A stretch of 64,000 nt of DNA, from positions 1-64,000 of the forward strand of contig CAADHA010000129.1 in the NCBI GenBank assembly GCA_900696685.1, written 5' to 3'. Source of the stretch: an uncultured Planctomycetota bacterium. Lineage in GTDB: Bacteria; Planctomycetota; Phycisphaerae; Phycisphaerales; UBA5793. The stretch's first letter is position 1. Each line of letters opens with the position of its first letter. Under the pieces are notes generated by a model. The model had not been told where the DNA came from and made no database searches. It was given only the letters and a program-made list of their open reading frames with translations. Of this stretch, positions 20,462-29,376 are shown piece after piece. The translations under genes were made by a program, and so were the position numbers.

Positions 20462-21607
20462 TTACTGATCGTCGCCCACCCGCGCCTCCCGCGCCGTCAG
20501 CGCCGCTTTCGCCAAGGTGCGGATGTCCGCGTCGGGGTCGCTCTCGGCGATCTGCGCGATCAGCGACCAGACCCCCTCATCCTCGATGCGCACGGCGAAG
20601 CCTTCGAGTCGCGGATCGAAGCCGACGACGATATTGACCGTGCTGGCGATGATCTTGCGCTGTGATGCTCTGTCGAGGCGGCCGCGCTCGGGAGTGCGCG
20701 GGTCATAGAACTGCTCGCTCAGCCAGGCGCGGTCGAGCAGGGACATCACCACCGGCAGACCACGCTCATCGCCGAGCACCGCCAGGGCGCAGCCGGCGTT
20801 CCACGCGAGATCGCGGTTGGCCCCCGTCGAGTCCTGCATCTCGCGGTTGAGCGCTTCGCGCACCTCCATGTTGCCGGGATCAGCGACGACGGCGAGCACC
20901 GACATGGTGATCGACGGCAGCGAGTGGATCGGCTTGTCCTCGCGCGGGTTGGCGGGCGGGCGCGGGGCGCGGCGGAGGACGTTGAGCAGGTCGGGCGTCA
21001 GCGGCCGCAGAGCCGTCATCTCGCCGCGCCAGCCGTGCAGGCCCGAGACGGCGGCGAACCAGTCCGTCGCGCTGCCCGACTTGAGGAACTCGGCGAAGAC
21101 GGGTACGGTGGCCGGCTCGGCGAGCAGGCCGATCGCGCCCATGATGGCGCGGCAGAGTTCTTCGTGCCCGCCGCGGTGGAGGCGCGCGATCGCGGGGAGT
21201 TGTTCGACGAGTTTGGCGCGGTCTTCGGGCGAGAGCGGTGAGCCGTACCGGCCGGTGGCGTCTTCAATCGCGCTGAGCAGGCTCAAAGCAGCGCGGGCGC
21301 GCTCCTGATCGGCGGGCAGTGAGCCGCCGGTCGTGTTGAGCCGGTTGAGGATGCTTTCGAGGCTCTGCGCCTGGCCGCCGAGGGAGATGACGATGAGCCA
21401 CACGGCAAGGATGCCCCCGACGATGAGCGCCGGGATGAGGACGAGTTGAAGCATCTGCCGGCCGAAACCAACGGGCTTCTCAGCGACTTCGCTCTGGCGG
21501 CGCGTGGCCTGTTCGTAGAGTTGCGCAGCGGCGCGATCCTCGCGCTCGATCGGCTCGGCCACCTCAGGTTCGAGCGGCCGCTCGTGCGGGAGGCGTTCTG
21601 AGGTCAT
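20462..21607 (-). CDS. HEAT-repeat-like membrane-anchored protein
   Basis: 381 residues. A hydrophilic N-terminus precedes one membrane helix (about 52-75, LQLVLIPALIVGGILAVWLIVISLGG). About 300 residues of paired helices follow with HEAT/Armadillo-like spacing, for example ELCRAIMGAIGLLAEPATVPVFAEFL and AWNAGCALAVLGDERGLPVVMSLLD. These folds act as protein-binding scaffolds; no partner can be named. Its start overlaps the comF stop by 4 nt (21604-21607), so the two are translationally coupled. Function is unknown. Confidence 0.7.
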   Translation of the reverse strand: MTSERLPHERPLEPEVAEPIEREDRAAAQLYEQATRRQSEVAEKPVGFGRQMLQLVLIPALIVGGILAVWLIVISLGGQAQSLESILNRLNTTGGSLPADQERARAALSLLSAIEDATGRYGSPLSPEDRAKLVEQLPAIARLHRGGHEELCRAIMGAIGLLAEPATVPVFAEFLKSGSATDWFAAVSGLHGWRGEMTALRPLTPDLLNVLRRAPRPPANPREDKPIHSLPSITMSVLAVVADPGNMEVREALNREMQDSTGANRDLAWNAGCALAVLGDERGLPVVMSLLDRAWLSEQFYDPRTPERGRLDRASQRKIIASTVNIVVGFDPRLEGFAVRIEDEGVWSLIAQIAESDPDADIRTLAKAALTAREARVGDDQ

Positions 21608-22488
21608 AGTGAGGCTCCCGAGTCCACGCGCTGGTGCGCCGGACGTTCGGGCGATCCTATGAGCGGCGCCAGGGGCACGCCATCACCCTTGACTTCAATA
21701 AGGGGTTCACCGCAGGATTCGCCGGGCGCTGGCGCGGGGCGCGCGCGGGACAATTCCGTTACGGCCAGGACGGCGGCAATGATCGACTCGACCCCGGCGG
21801 CGCGGAGAGTGTTGCACGCCTCTGTGAGCGTGGCGCGCGTCGTGGTGACATCGTCAATGAGAATGATGCGGCATCCTCGCAGGCCGTGCCAGCGACGCAT
21901 CGAGAAGGCGCCGCGCACATTGTCGCGCCGCTGCGAGGCGGGGACGGCTCGCTGCGGCGGGCGGCCGCGGCGCTTCATGCCGCCAACGACGGGCAGGCCA
22001 AGCACCTGTGCCACGCCGCCGGCGATGATGCGCGTGTGGTCGATGCCGCGACGCCAGCGCCGCCACGCCCAGACGGGAACGGGGACAATCGCATCGGCCT
22101 GCGCTCCACAGCCGAGCAGGGCGCGGCCGAGAATACCGCCGAGTTCAACGCCCATTGCATCCCAGGCGCTGAACTTGATCTCATGCACCCAGTCGCGCAG
22201 GTGGCCGTCGAAGCGTCCGAGGCGGACGAGCCGCTGCCACGGATGGCGACGGCGACGGCAGGCCGCGCATCCTTTGCCCTCGACATACTCGCCGGCGCCT
22301 ACGGAGGAGCCGCAGCGCGGGCAGTAGTCGGACTCCGCCTGATCAGGCCGAAAAGGCCATGAGGCGCCGTTGACCTGCGAAACCCCGTTGCCGCGAATGA
22401 GGCGCCGCGGATGCGGCCGGCGCAACCCGAGCCAGTGGTCTTCAAGGCACTGAACGGCGCTCTCGATGTTGATGCTCCACCGCGGCAC
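21604..22488 (-). CDS. comF: ComF-family phosphoribosyltransferase-like protein
   Basis: 294 residues with a GTG start. An N-terminal zinc-ribbon-like pair of Cys sites (CPRCGSS, CAACRRR) is followed by the type I PRTase fold with the PRPP loop ILIDDVTTTRATLTEACNTLRAAGV. ComF proteins are cytoplasmic and needed for DNA uptake in naturally competent bacteria, although many genomes keep them without known competence. The C-terminal 40 residues are Pro-rich and not conserved. It overlaps the HEAT-like gene by 4 nt. The first 50 residues are weakly supported, so the true start may be internal. Confidence 0.8.
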   Translation of the reverse strand: MPRWSINIESAVQCLEDHWLGLRRPHPRRLIRGNGVSQVNGASWPFRPDQAESDYCPRCGSSVGAGEYVEGKGCAACRRRRHPWQRLVRLGRFDGHLRDWVHEIKFSAWDAMGVELGGILGRALLGCGAQADAIVPVPVWAWRRWRRGIDHTRIIAGGVAQVLGLPVVGGMKRRGRPPQRAVPASQRRDNVRGAFSMRRWHGLRGCRIILIDDVTTTRATLTEACNTLRAAGVESIIAAVLAVTELSRARPAPAPGESCGEPLIEVKGDGVPLAPLIGSPERPAHQRVDSGASL

Positions 22489-22575
22489 GCGAGAGCATAC
22501 CGCCCAGGACGACGGAGATCACCCCTCTCGCGCGGCGGATGCAGCCGAGCCGGGGATAATCCCGAAGCACCCGAG

Positions 22576-23328
22576 ATGCCGATTCTCCCGCCCGAACAAC
22601 CCGTTGTGCTTCACGAAACCGAATCGTGGGTGGTCGTGAACAAGCCCGGCGGCTGGCACAGCGTCCGCGCCGGCGCGCGGGCGCGTGGCGACAAAGAGAA
22701 TGATGAAGAACGGGTTCGTGCTGCTCCAGTGCTCGAAGAATGGCTTGGAGAGCATCAGCCTGAACTGCGGCCGCTGCCGGAGTGCGGACTGGTCCATCGT
22801 CTGGACCTTCCGACTTCAGGCTGCATTCTCGTGGCGCGCAGCCACGCAGCGCTCGAACAGTTGCGCGCCATGGCGCAGGGAAGGCGCCCGGGGCTGGTGA
22901 AGACTTACCTGGCGCTCGCGGGCGGATGCGTCGAGGATGGTTCGTTCGATCTGTGCTTTCGCTCGCGCCACCGCAGGTCGCGCCTGGTCACGGTCTCGGA
23001 GCGCGGCGAGGAGTCGCAGCGAGGCCGGTGCATCTGGCGCGCCATCGGGCGGCAGGCGAATCACACGATGCTTGAAGTTGAGATCGTCGGTCCGGGAAGG
23101 CGGCACCAGATTCGCGCAGGGATGGCACACCTCGGCCACGCGCTGCGCGGCGACCCGCTCTACGGCGGCGCACCGTGGGAAGGGCGCTTCGGCCTGCATG
23201 CATGGAAGATCGCCGTTGAGGGCGTGCAGGTGGCGGCGCCGCTCCCCCGATCGTGGAGCGATCCGAAGGAACCTCCCCATCGCGGCGCCAGCCGGCCCAT
23301 CGGCGACCGGATCAAGGGGGCGGAGTGA
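22576..23328 (+). CDS. RluA-family pseudouridine synthase
   Basis: 250-residue enzyme that isomerises uridine to pseudouridine in rRNA or tRNA. It starts VVNKPGGWHSVRAG and carries the catalytic motif HRLDLPTSGCIL with the nucleophilic Asp (about residue 78). Further family motifs follow: KTYLALAGG, LEVEIVGPGRRHQIR and HLGHALRGDPLYGG. No S4 domain precedes it, resembling RluA/TruC-type members. ATG 22576 begins the conserved region; upstream in-frame codons are not conserved. Its last 17 nt overlap the 3' end of the convergent secreted-protein gene. The target site is unknown. Confidence 0.85.
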   Translation: MPILPPEQPVVLHETESWVVVNKPGGWHSVRAGARARGDKENDEERVRAAPVLEEWLGEHQPELRPLPECGLVHRLDLPTSGCILVARSHAALEQLRAMAQGRRPGLVKTYLALAGGCVEDGSFDLCFRSRHRRSRLVTVSERGEESQRGRCIWRAIGRQANHTMLEVEIVGPGRRHQIRAGMAHLGHALRGDPLYGGAPWEGRFGLHAWKIAVEGVQVAAPLPRSWSDPKEPPHRGASRPIGDRIKGAE

Positions 23329-24949
23329 CGTCCTCACCCTGGGCGCGTCGGATGGCGTTCGTAAGGTCGCGCGCGGTAAACGTGCGCGACGTCGTCATGA
23401 TCGTGTGACCCCAGGAAATCAGTTCGAGGGCGCGTTCGAGATTCCCCTCGCCTTCACCGAGGATGACCCAGAGTTCGCGGCCCGGCGCCAGATAGTCGGC
23501 GAGGTAGTGCGGATTCGGCACATCCGCAGAATAAAGGCACGTGGGCACGCGCAGGTGGAGAATGTCGTAGGCGGCCGGCTCGGCGACAAAGAAGGCGTCA
23601 GGCTTGTGCGACCAGAGTTTGCTCAGCCAGCCGCCGGCGTCCCAGGGCATCAATGGCGTGAACTTGTCGAAGCCGAGACCCTTGGCGCCGACGGCGATCG
23701 CATTGTCCCACTCCCGCATCATCCTCTGGTATTGCTCGCTGTTGTTCGGGTCGAACGGGTCGAGGACATCGTCGTCCCAGCGGTCGGCCACCTGGGCACT
23801 GCGCCCCCACCAGAAGTAGAGGTCGATGCCGTAGAGGCCTGGCCGCCGCCACTGGTCGCTGGTGGCGGCCATGGGCTGCGTCCATTCAGTGGTGATCTGC
23901 GGCGGGAAGTTGTTCTGGCGGTTCTCGTAGTAGACACCGGCCGGGGTGCGGACCATGACCCGCTGATACCCCGCCGGGCCGCACCAGTTGATGATGCTCG
24001 TCACGTCGCGCTCGAAGCCGTTGAGATCCGCGCGATAGCCGTTGAAGCCGCGCCGGTTGTCCTCCGAGAGGCGGAGCGTGTCGCCGAGTTGCTGGAGCCA
24101 CACCGGCCTCATGTCCTGCGCGTACTGCACGTCGCCGAATGTGGCACGGAGATAGTCCCGGTAGGGGCGCAGTGTGTGAATCCAATCGTCAGGCTCGTTG
24201 TACCAGACGTGGAGGCGGTAAGTGCGAGACTGGCCCGGATCGAGCGTGCCGACGAGGATGAAGCGGGCCGCCCAGTCTTCGCCGTAACTCGATCCGGACG
24301 CTCCGCGGTAGACATTGGTCCGAATCTGGTGCTTGTACGTCATCATGTCGTACTGGAGAGTCAGGCCGACCGCGAAGCGCGAGTCGCGCATGATGATCGA
24401 CGGCGCGTAGAGCGACTGCGGATAGAGTTCCTTGCGGGTGGACCTGAACAGACCGTCCGACGCGGCGATCTCCTCCCAGATCGAGCCGAGCCTGTGATCG
24501 AGGTGATCGATTTTCTTGCCCAGGGCGTTGCCGGGCATCTGCAACGTCGGCAGGTCAAGCGTCCGCCCCGTGCGATTCGTGACGACGTAGACCATCGTGA
24601 ACCCGAAAAGCGACGGCTCGATGCGCGTCACCACTTCGCATTCAGTGGTGAGGTACAGCGGAAGGTCCACGGGGTTCCGCAGGATGCCTCTCGATGGTGT
24701 CCAGACGGCGAAGAGGTCGCCGACAGGGATGATCGTGATGGGCAGTTCGCGGAGAGGCGGGTCGAATCGGCGGCGCCAGACGCCCTGTGGATTTCCGTCC
24801 TTTCCATTGTCGGATTCAACGTGACCGACACTCTTGGATGCGCTCCCTTCGGAAATGCGCGCATGCGCGACGCGGCCATGCGTGAGAGAAGAGAGGATGA
24901 TGAGCGCGGCGTAGTGCGGTGCCGCGATCCACTTTTTGATCAGGCCCAT
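23312..24949 (-). CDS. Secreted protein of unknown function, possibly glycosidase-like
   Basis: 545 residues, not recognised. ATG 24949 has a GGGGG-rich ribosome site and a signal peptide (about 1-27, ending RVAHA). The N-terminal half reads as beta-rich (RFILVGTLDPGQSRTYRLHVWY). The C-terminal half alternates strands and helices in a TIM-barrel-like way with clustered aromatic and acidic residues (GIDLYFWWGRSAQ; GAKGLGFDKFTPLMPWDAGGW; FFVAEPAAYDILHL). This layout, a beta domain before a barrel, recalls clan GH-D-type glycosidases, but no catalytic motif is certain. It overlaps the RluA gene tail to tail by 17 nt. Confidence 0.6.
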   Translation of the reverse strand: MGLIKKWIAAPHYAALIILSSLTHGRVAHARISEGSASKSVGHVESDNGKDGNPQGVWRRRFDPPLRELPITIIPVGDLFAVWTPSRGILRNPVDLPLYLTTECEVVTRIEPSLFGFTMVYVVTNRTGRTLDLPTLQMPGNALGKKIDHLDHRLGSIWEEIAASDGLFRSTRKELYPQSLYAPSIIMRDSRFAVGLTLQYDMMTYKHQIRTNVYRGASGSSYGEDWAARFILVGTLDPGQSRTYRLHVWYNEPDDWIHTLRPYRDYLRATFGDVQYAQDMRPVWLQQLGDTLRLSEDNRRGFNGYRADLNGFERDVTSIINWCGPAGYQRVMVRTPAGVYYENRQNNFPPQITTEWTQPMAATSDQWRRPGLYGIDLYFWWGRSAQVADRWDDDVLDPFDPNNSEQYQRMMREWDNAIAVGAKGLGFDKFTPLMPWDAGGWLSKLWSHKPDAFFVAEPAAYDILHLRVPTCLYSADVPNPHYLADYLAPGRELWVILGEGEGNLERALELISWGHTIMTTSRTFTARDLTNAIRRAQGEDVTPPP

Positions 24950-25341
24950 GATACCCCCTGGGACGAAACGCCCCTCTGCATCGTGATCCACTTCGCCCTG
25001 CGAACGACATGGCAGGCGCGAACGTGGGGGGCGGTTGCGAGTCGATCCCCTCCCTCAAGGAGGGCGCGGATCAACTGATCATCTGGCTTGAGGAAGCAGC
25101 GGCCGTTGTGGCGCATTGCTGATGCTGACCGGCTGCGCGAGTCACGATCGCGCAACGCTCCCTCGCAGTCTGCCTCTCTCCTCTGTCGAGCCGCGAACTT
25201 GCGCCGCGCCTCGGCCCCCCTTCAGTTGGTGCAGATTTTCCCCTATTTTGCGTCGATGGCAAGCGACACGGAAAAGAACTTTCTTCATTCATCGTGCGAC
25301 ATGCACGACACTTTCCCAAAGCGCCAAATCCACCGCTGCCT
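24950..25341. other. Spacer between divergent secreted-protein and flavoprotein genes
   Basis: About 390 nt with no supported gene; it holds both divergent promoters. It becomes AT-richer toward 25230-25330. A short frame beginning MLMLTGC looks like a lipoprotein signal, but it runs into the flavoprotein gene in another frame and is not credible. Confidence 0.5.
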
Positions 25342-26595
25342 ATGATCCACTACACGATGCAGCAAGCCGATGTGGCGATCGTTGGAGCGGGCGCAGCTGG
25401 TCTCATGGCGGCAATCTGGGCAGGAAGGGCAAACCTGCAAGGTGCCAACGCGCGACGTATTGCACTCATTGACAGCGCGAAACGGCTCGGCGCAAAGATT
25501 CTCGTCTCAGGAGGTGGGCGATGCAACATCACCCATGATCGCGTCGAGGCCACCGCCTTCGCCGGTTCAACACCCGGTGCGATCCGGAAAGTCCTTTCAA
25601 GGTTCGATGAGGCGAGAACGGCCGAATTCTTTCGCAACCTCGGCGTCGAAATCAAGGTGGAGGCGAACGGCAAGATCTTTCCGGCCTCCGACCACGCCTC
25701 GACCGTTCTCGAAGCGTTGCTGGCGGAGGTCAAGCGCGTCGGCGTCTCAATTGTCCATCCCTTTCGCGTCGAACAGGTCAGACATGAGGCGGATGGTTGC
25801 TTCGCCGTTGCCGGCGCCGGGGGCTGTTGGACCGCGAGGCGGCTCATTCTTGCCACAGGGGGACGAAGTCTGCCCAGGACAGGCTCAGATGGCCATGGCT
25901 ACTCACTCGCGCGAGGTCTCGGCCACTCGCTTACGCCACGAATCTTCCCCGCGCTTGTGCCGCTCACACTCCCGCAGGGGCACTTCATCCGCTCACTGAG
26001 CGGGCTGACGCTCCCCGCGACACTCGAAGTGCGCTCAGGAACCGGGCGGCGCCTCATTGCCTTTACCGACTCGACGCTCTGTACGCACTTCGGCCTGTCC
26101 GGGCCGTCGGTGCTCGACATAAGCCGCTACTACCTCGACGCGTGCTTTGAGGATCCTGCGACAACTCTGGTCATCAACTGGATGCCGGGCGAGACCATCG
26201 AGTCGATCGACCGGATGCTGCAGGCGCGCGACGACCGGAGCGTCATCGGCCTGCTGCGCGGACGGCTGCCGGAGCGGCTGGCGCGGGCGTTGTGCCTGGA
26301 GGCTCGTGTCGAATCGTCGGGACCTGTCAGCCGCCTCCCCCGCGAAGCGCGCAGGTCCCTGGCCCGGACGATCGGCGGGATGACCTTGCCGATTGCGGGC
26401 GACCGAGGTTTCAGCGCGGCTGAGGTGACGGCGGGCGGCGTGTCCCTTCGCGAACTGAACCTGTCCACGATGGAGTCGCGTCGCTGCCCCGGCCTGTATC
26501 TCTGCGGGGAGATCTGCGACGTCGACGGCCGCATCGGCGGATACAACTTTCAATGGGCATGGTCGAGCGGCTATGTCGCCGGAGTTTCAGTCTGA
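25342..26595 (+). CDS. HI0933/BaiN-type FAD-dependent oxidoreductase
   Basis: About 417 residues of the HI0933-like flavoprotein family. The FAD dinucleotide motif is VAIVGAGAAGLMAAIWAGR near the N-terminus. Family motifs follow: KILVSGGGRCNITH, GKIFPASDHASTVLEAL, LILATGGRSLPRTGSDGHGY, and the C-terminal TAGGVSLRELN and YLCGEICDVDGRIGGYNFQWAWSSG. Members reduce C=C bonds or have unknown substrates. Starts at 25342 or 25357 are both possible; neither has a clear ribosome site. GC content is a little lower than in the surroundings. The next gene downstream is separated by the 85-bp repeat element. Confidence 0.85.
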   Translation: MIHYTMQQADVAIVGAGAAGLMAAIWAGRANLQGANARRIALIDSAKRLGAKILVSGGGRCNITHDRVEATAFAGSTPGAIRKVLSRFDEARTAEFFRNLGVEIKVEANGKIFPASDHASTVLEALLAEVKRVGVSIVHPFRVEQVRHEADGCFAVAGAGGCWTARRLILATGGRSLPRTGSDGHGYSLARGLGHSLTPRIFPALVPLTLPQGHFIRSLSGLTLPATLEVRSGTGRRLIAFTDSTLCTHFGLSGPSVLDISRYYLDACFEDPATTLVINWMPGETIESIDRMLQARDDRSVIGLLRGRLPERLARALCLEARVESSGPVSRLPREARRSLARTIGGMTLPIAGDRGFSAAEVTAGGVSLRELNLSTMESRRCPGLYLCGEICDVDGRIGGYNFQWAWSSGYVAGVSV

Positions 26596-26699
26596 TTGAA
26601 GGGGGTGCAGCCTAGAGGACACGGCGTTTCTCCAATCACCAATCACCGAGAACGAACGGTGTGAGGTCGGCGACGAGTGACCCTCGCCTCGCCCAGAAT

Positions 26700-26784
26700 A
26701 AACGGGACAGGTACATTTATTTCTGCCCAAAAACACTGCATAACTCCTTGATAATCAAAGACATAAAATGTACCTGTCCCGTTT
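26700..26784. mobile_element. 85-bp MITE/REPIN-like element, copy 1
   Basis: Ends are 19-bp perfect inverted repeats, AAACGGGACAGGTACATTT (26700-26718) and its complement (26766-26784), around an AT-rich 47-bp centre, in strong contrast to the GC-rich flanks. The second copy at 49620-49704 has the same length in the opposite orientation; hand alignment gives 77 of 85 identical positions without gaps. It encodes nothing and must have been moved by an enzyme supplied elsewhere. Confidence 0.85.
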
Positions 26785-26886
26785 GTCTCTCCAACTTCCA
26801 TGACACGATCATGGTCTGCACCCGATCGACGGCGTCATGCGGCGGGCGTCGTGGCACCGAACTACCATCGTGCCGACGCGCGGCGC

Positions 26887-27825
26887 ATGGTTCAACACTC
26901 GAACCCATCCCTGGCGACGAATCTGTGCGGAATCACGCTCCGCAACCCGGTCGTTCTCGCCGCGGGAACCTGCGGATACGTTGATGAGATGGCCGATGTG
27001 CTCGACCTGTCGCGGATCGGCGCCATCGTGACCAAGTCGATCACTGCCGAGAAGCGGGACGGCAATCGACCAGCGCGGATTCTCGATGCGCCGGCAGGGA
27101 TGCTCAACGCCATCGGCCTGGCGAACAAGGGACTCGAAGCCTTCCTGCGCGACGAGGTGCCGCGCGCTGCCGCGAGTCCGGCCGTCATCATCGGCTCGGT
27201 CGCCGGCAACTCCATCGCCGACTACGTGAGAATCGCCTCCGCCTTCGATGCCTCGCCCCACCTGCGCGCCATCGAGCTCAACGTCAGTTGCCCGAATACA
27301 GCCGACGGACTGATCTTCGGCGATGACCCGGCTTCACTTCGTTCTCTGCTGGCCGAGGTTCGGCCCGCGGTGACTCGCTCGACGCTGATCGTCAAGCTCG
27401 GCCCCAACGCGTCATCGATCGTGAAACTCGCGGCCGCTGCGGTCGAAGGCGGCGCCGATGCCCTGACACTCATCAACACCTTCACGGCCCTGGCGATCGA
27501 CGTGCACACGCGCCGGCCGCGCCTCTCCAACGGAACGGCCGGGTACAGCGGGCCGGGCATTCATCCCATCGCCGTGCGGATGGTGCACGACGTCTACCGG
27601 AACGTCGCGAGTGAGGCCGGCGTGCCGCTCATCGGCCTCGGCGGCGTGATGCGGTGGGAGGATGCAGCCGAGTTCATCCTCGCCGGAGCGACCGCGGTCG
27701 GCATGGGCACGGCACTTTTCGTCGATCCGCGACTGCCTCTCAAGGTCGTGCACGGCCTGGAGCGATGGGTAGACAAGCAAGGCTGCCGCAACATCAGCGA
27801 ACTGACCGGGTGCGTGATGATGTAG
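26887..27825 (+). CDS. pyrD: Dihydroorotate dehydrogenase, class 1B-like
   Basis: 312-residue FMN enzyme of de novo pyrimidine synthesis (dihydroorotate to orotate). Core motifs: LRNPVVLAAGTCGY, NAIGLANKG and the active-site loop ELNVSCPNT, whose Cys base marks class 1 enzymes. FMN phosphate-binding motifs are IGLGGVMRWEDAAEFILAGATAVGMGTALF. Class 1B enzymes pair with PyrK; no pyrK gene follows, so the electron acceptor is uncertain. ATG 26887 is chosen because the upstream frame covers non-conserved sequence. carA follows 55 nt downstream on the same strand, forming a small pyrimidine cluster. Confidence 0.9.
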   Translation: MVQHSNPSLATNLCGITLRNPVVLAAGTCGYVDEMADVLDLSRIGAIVTKSITAEKRDGNRPARILDAPAGMLNAIGLANKGLEAFLRDEVPRAAASPAVIIGSVAGNSIADYVRIASAFDASPHLRAIELNVSCPNTADGLIFGDDPASLRSLLAEVRPAVTRSTLIVKLGPNASSIVKLAAAAVEGGADALTLINTFTALAIDVHTRRPRLSNGTAGYSGPGIHPIAVRMVHDVYRNVASEAGVPLIGLGGVMRWEDAAEFILAGATAVGMGTALFVDPRLPLKVVHGLERWVDKQGCRNISELTGCVMM

Positions 27826-27880
27826 TAGGATGAGGCGTTGACCGCGCGATTGCCGCGCATTGAATCAGCCGGAGAGAATC

Positions 27881-29149
27881 ATGACCCCAGGGCATGGCGA
27901 CAACCTGATCCACCGGCCTGCCGCTCGTCTCGCGCTTGAGGACGGCACGGTCTTCCGAGGCCGCGCCTTCGGTGCGACGGCCGATGCCGCAGGCCGCCCT
28001 CTCACCATCGCCGGCGAGGTCGTCTTCAACACGGCCATGACGGGCTACCAGGAAGCACTCACCGACCCCTCCTACGCCGGACAGATCCTCGCAATGACGG
28101 CGCCGCTCATCGGCAACTACGGCGTCAACGAGGAGGACATGGAGTCGAACACCGTTCAGGCGGCCGCCTTCGTCGTGCGCGAACTCAGCCGCGTGAGGAG
28201 CAACCACCGTGCGACCGTTGATCTCTCGACCTGGCTGGCTCGTGCGGGCGTGCCTGGGATTGAGGGGATCGACACTCGCGCCCTCACGCGAAGGCTGCGA
28301 ATCGAGGGCGCGATGCGAGGCATCCTGAGCACTGACGACTCGCTCACCGACGCCCTTCTCGTGGAGCGCGCGCGATCCAGCCCATCGATGGCCGGAGCCA
28401 ACCTCGTCACGAAAGTCAGTGCCCGCCAGCCCTACGCATGGGAGGAGAATCTCGGCGTCTGGGCCAGGATGACCGACGATGTGCGCCTTGCCGACCCTCG
28501 CCGCCGCCGCCGCATCGTCGCCCTCGACTGCGGCGCCAAACAGAACATCCTGAGGCATCTCACCGAGCGCGGCTGCGAGGTGATGGTCCTTCCCCACAGC
28601 GCTTGCGCCGACGACATTCGCAGACTCAAGCCCGACGGTCTGTTTGTGAGCAACGGCCCGGGCGACCCGGCGGCGGTGAACGCAACGATCGCCACTCTTC
28701 GCGAGATCGCCGGCGAGGTGCCGACTTTCGGCATCTGCCTCGGGCATCAACTCCTGTGCCTGGCGCTGGGCGCGACGACATACAAACTCAAGTTCGGACA
28801 CCGCGGCGCGAACCAGCCCGTCAAGAACCTCCTCACCGGCCATGTTGAGATCACGAGCCAGAACCACGGCTTCGCCGTCGAGACGGCATCCATGACGGGG
28901 GCGGACTGCGAGCCGACGCACGTGAACCTCAACGACGGCACGCTGGCGGGCTTCCGGCACCTCAGCAAGCCGATCTTCGCCGTGCAGTACCACCCCGAAG
29001 CCTCGCCCGGCCCGCACGACGCCGCATACCTCTTTGACTGCTTCCTCCTGATGATCGAGTCGGGCCGGCCGATCAGCGCCGAGCAAATGCGCCGGGCATG
29101 GGAGGCGGCCCAGCCGGGCGCTGCGGCGCCTCGCCCGGCACACGTGTGA
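27881..29149 (+). CDS. carA: Carbamoyl-phosphate synthase small subunit
   Basis: 422-residue glutaminase subunit that supplies ammonia to CarB for carbamoyl phosphate. The N-terminal domain shows GEVVFNTAMTGYQEALTDPSYAGQI. The class I amidotransferase domain has the nucleophile Cys in FGICLGHQLL and the His/Glu pair in YHPEASPGPHD. Start ATG 27881 has GGAG about seven bases upstream, better than the TTG at 27860. It sits just after pyrD; carB is not in this window, so the two subunits are unlinked here. The last 30 residues (after RRAWEAA) are Ala/Pro-rich and variable. Confidence 0.96.
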   Translation: MTPGHGDNLIHRPAARLALEDGTVFRGRAFGATADAAGRPLTIAGEVVFNTAMTGYQEALTDPSYAGQILAMTAPLIGNYGVNEEDMESNTVQAAAFVVRELSRVRSNHRATVDLSTWLARAGVPGIEGIDTRALTRRLRIEGAMRGILSTDDSLTDALLVERARSSPSMAGANLVTKVSARQPYAWEENLGVWARMTDDVRLADPRRRRRIVALDCGAKQNILRHLTERGCEVMVLPHSACADDIRRLKPDGLFVSNGPGDPAAVNATIATLREIAGEVPTFGICLGHQLLCLALGATTYKLKFGHRGANQPVKNLLTGHVEITSQNHGFAVETASMTGADCEPTHVNLNDGTLAGFRHLSKPIFAVQYHPEASPGPHDAAYLFDCFLLMIESGRPISAEQMRRAWEAAQPGAAAPRPAHV

Positions 29150-29376
29150 ACGCGGCTCCCGCCCACAGGGGCCGGAAGACAAAGATTCTCCCTGCTCTCA
29201 GGTATTGACCTGCTTTCATCTCGCCGATGGACATTCCTATAGTTGCGGATCGCTCGGCCTGCGAGGGCCGAACGACCGGACGACCCGACGGCCGTTCGAC
29301 CGCCTGCTCACCGTCCGGAGCCATCACCCGTTCATTTTCGAACCCGCACCGAACGCGCCGAAGGACGCTGCATTCC

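Noticed and set aside
25116-25472. Short frame starting MLMLTGC, like a lipoprotein signal
   Set aside because: It runs into the flavoprotein gene in another frame and becomes non-specific after 15 residues.
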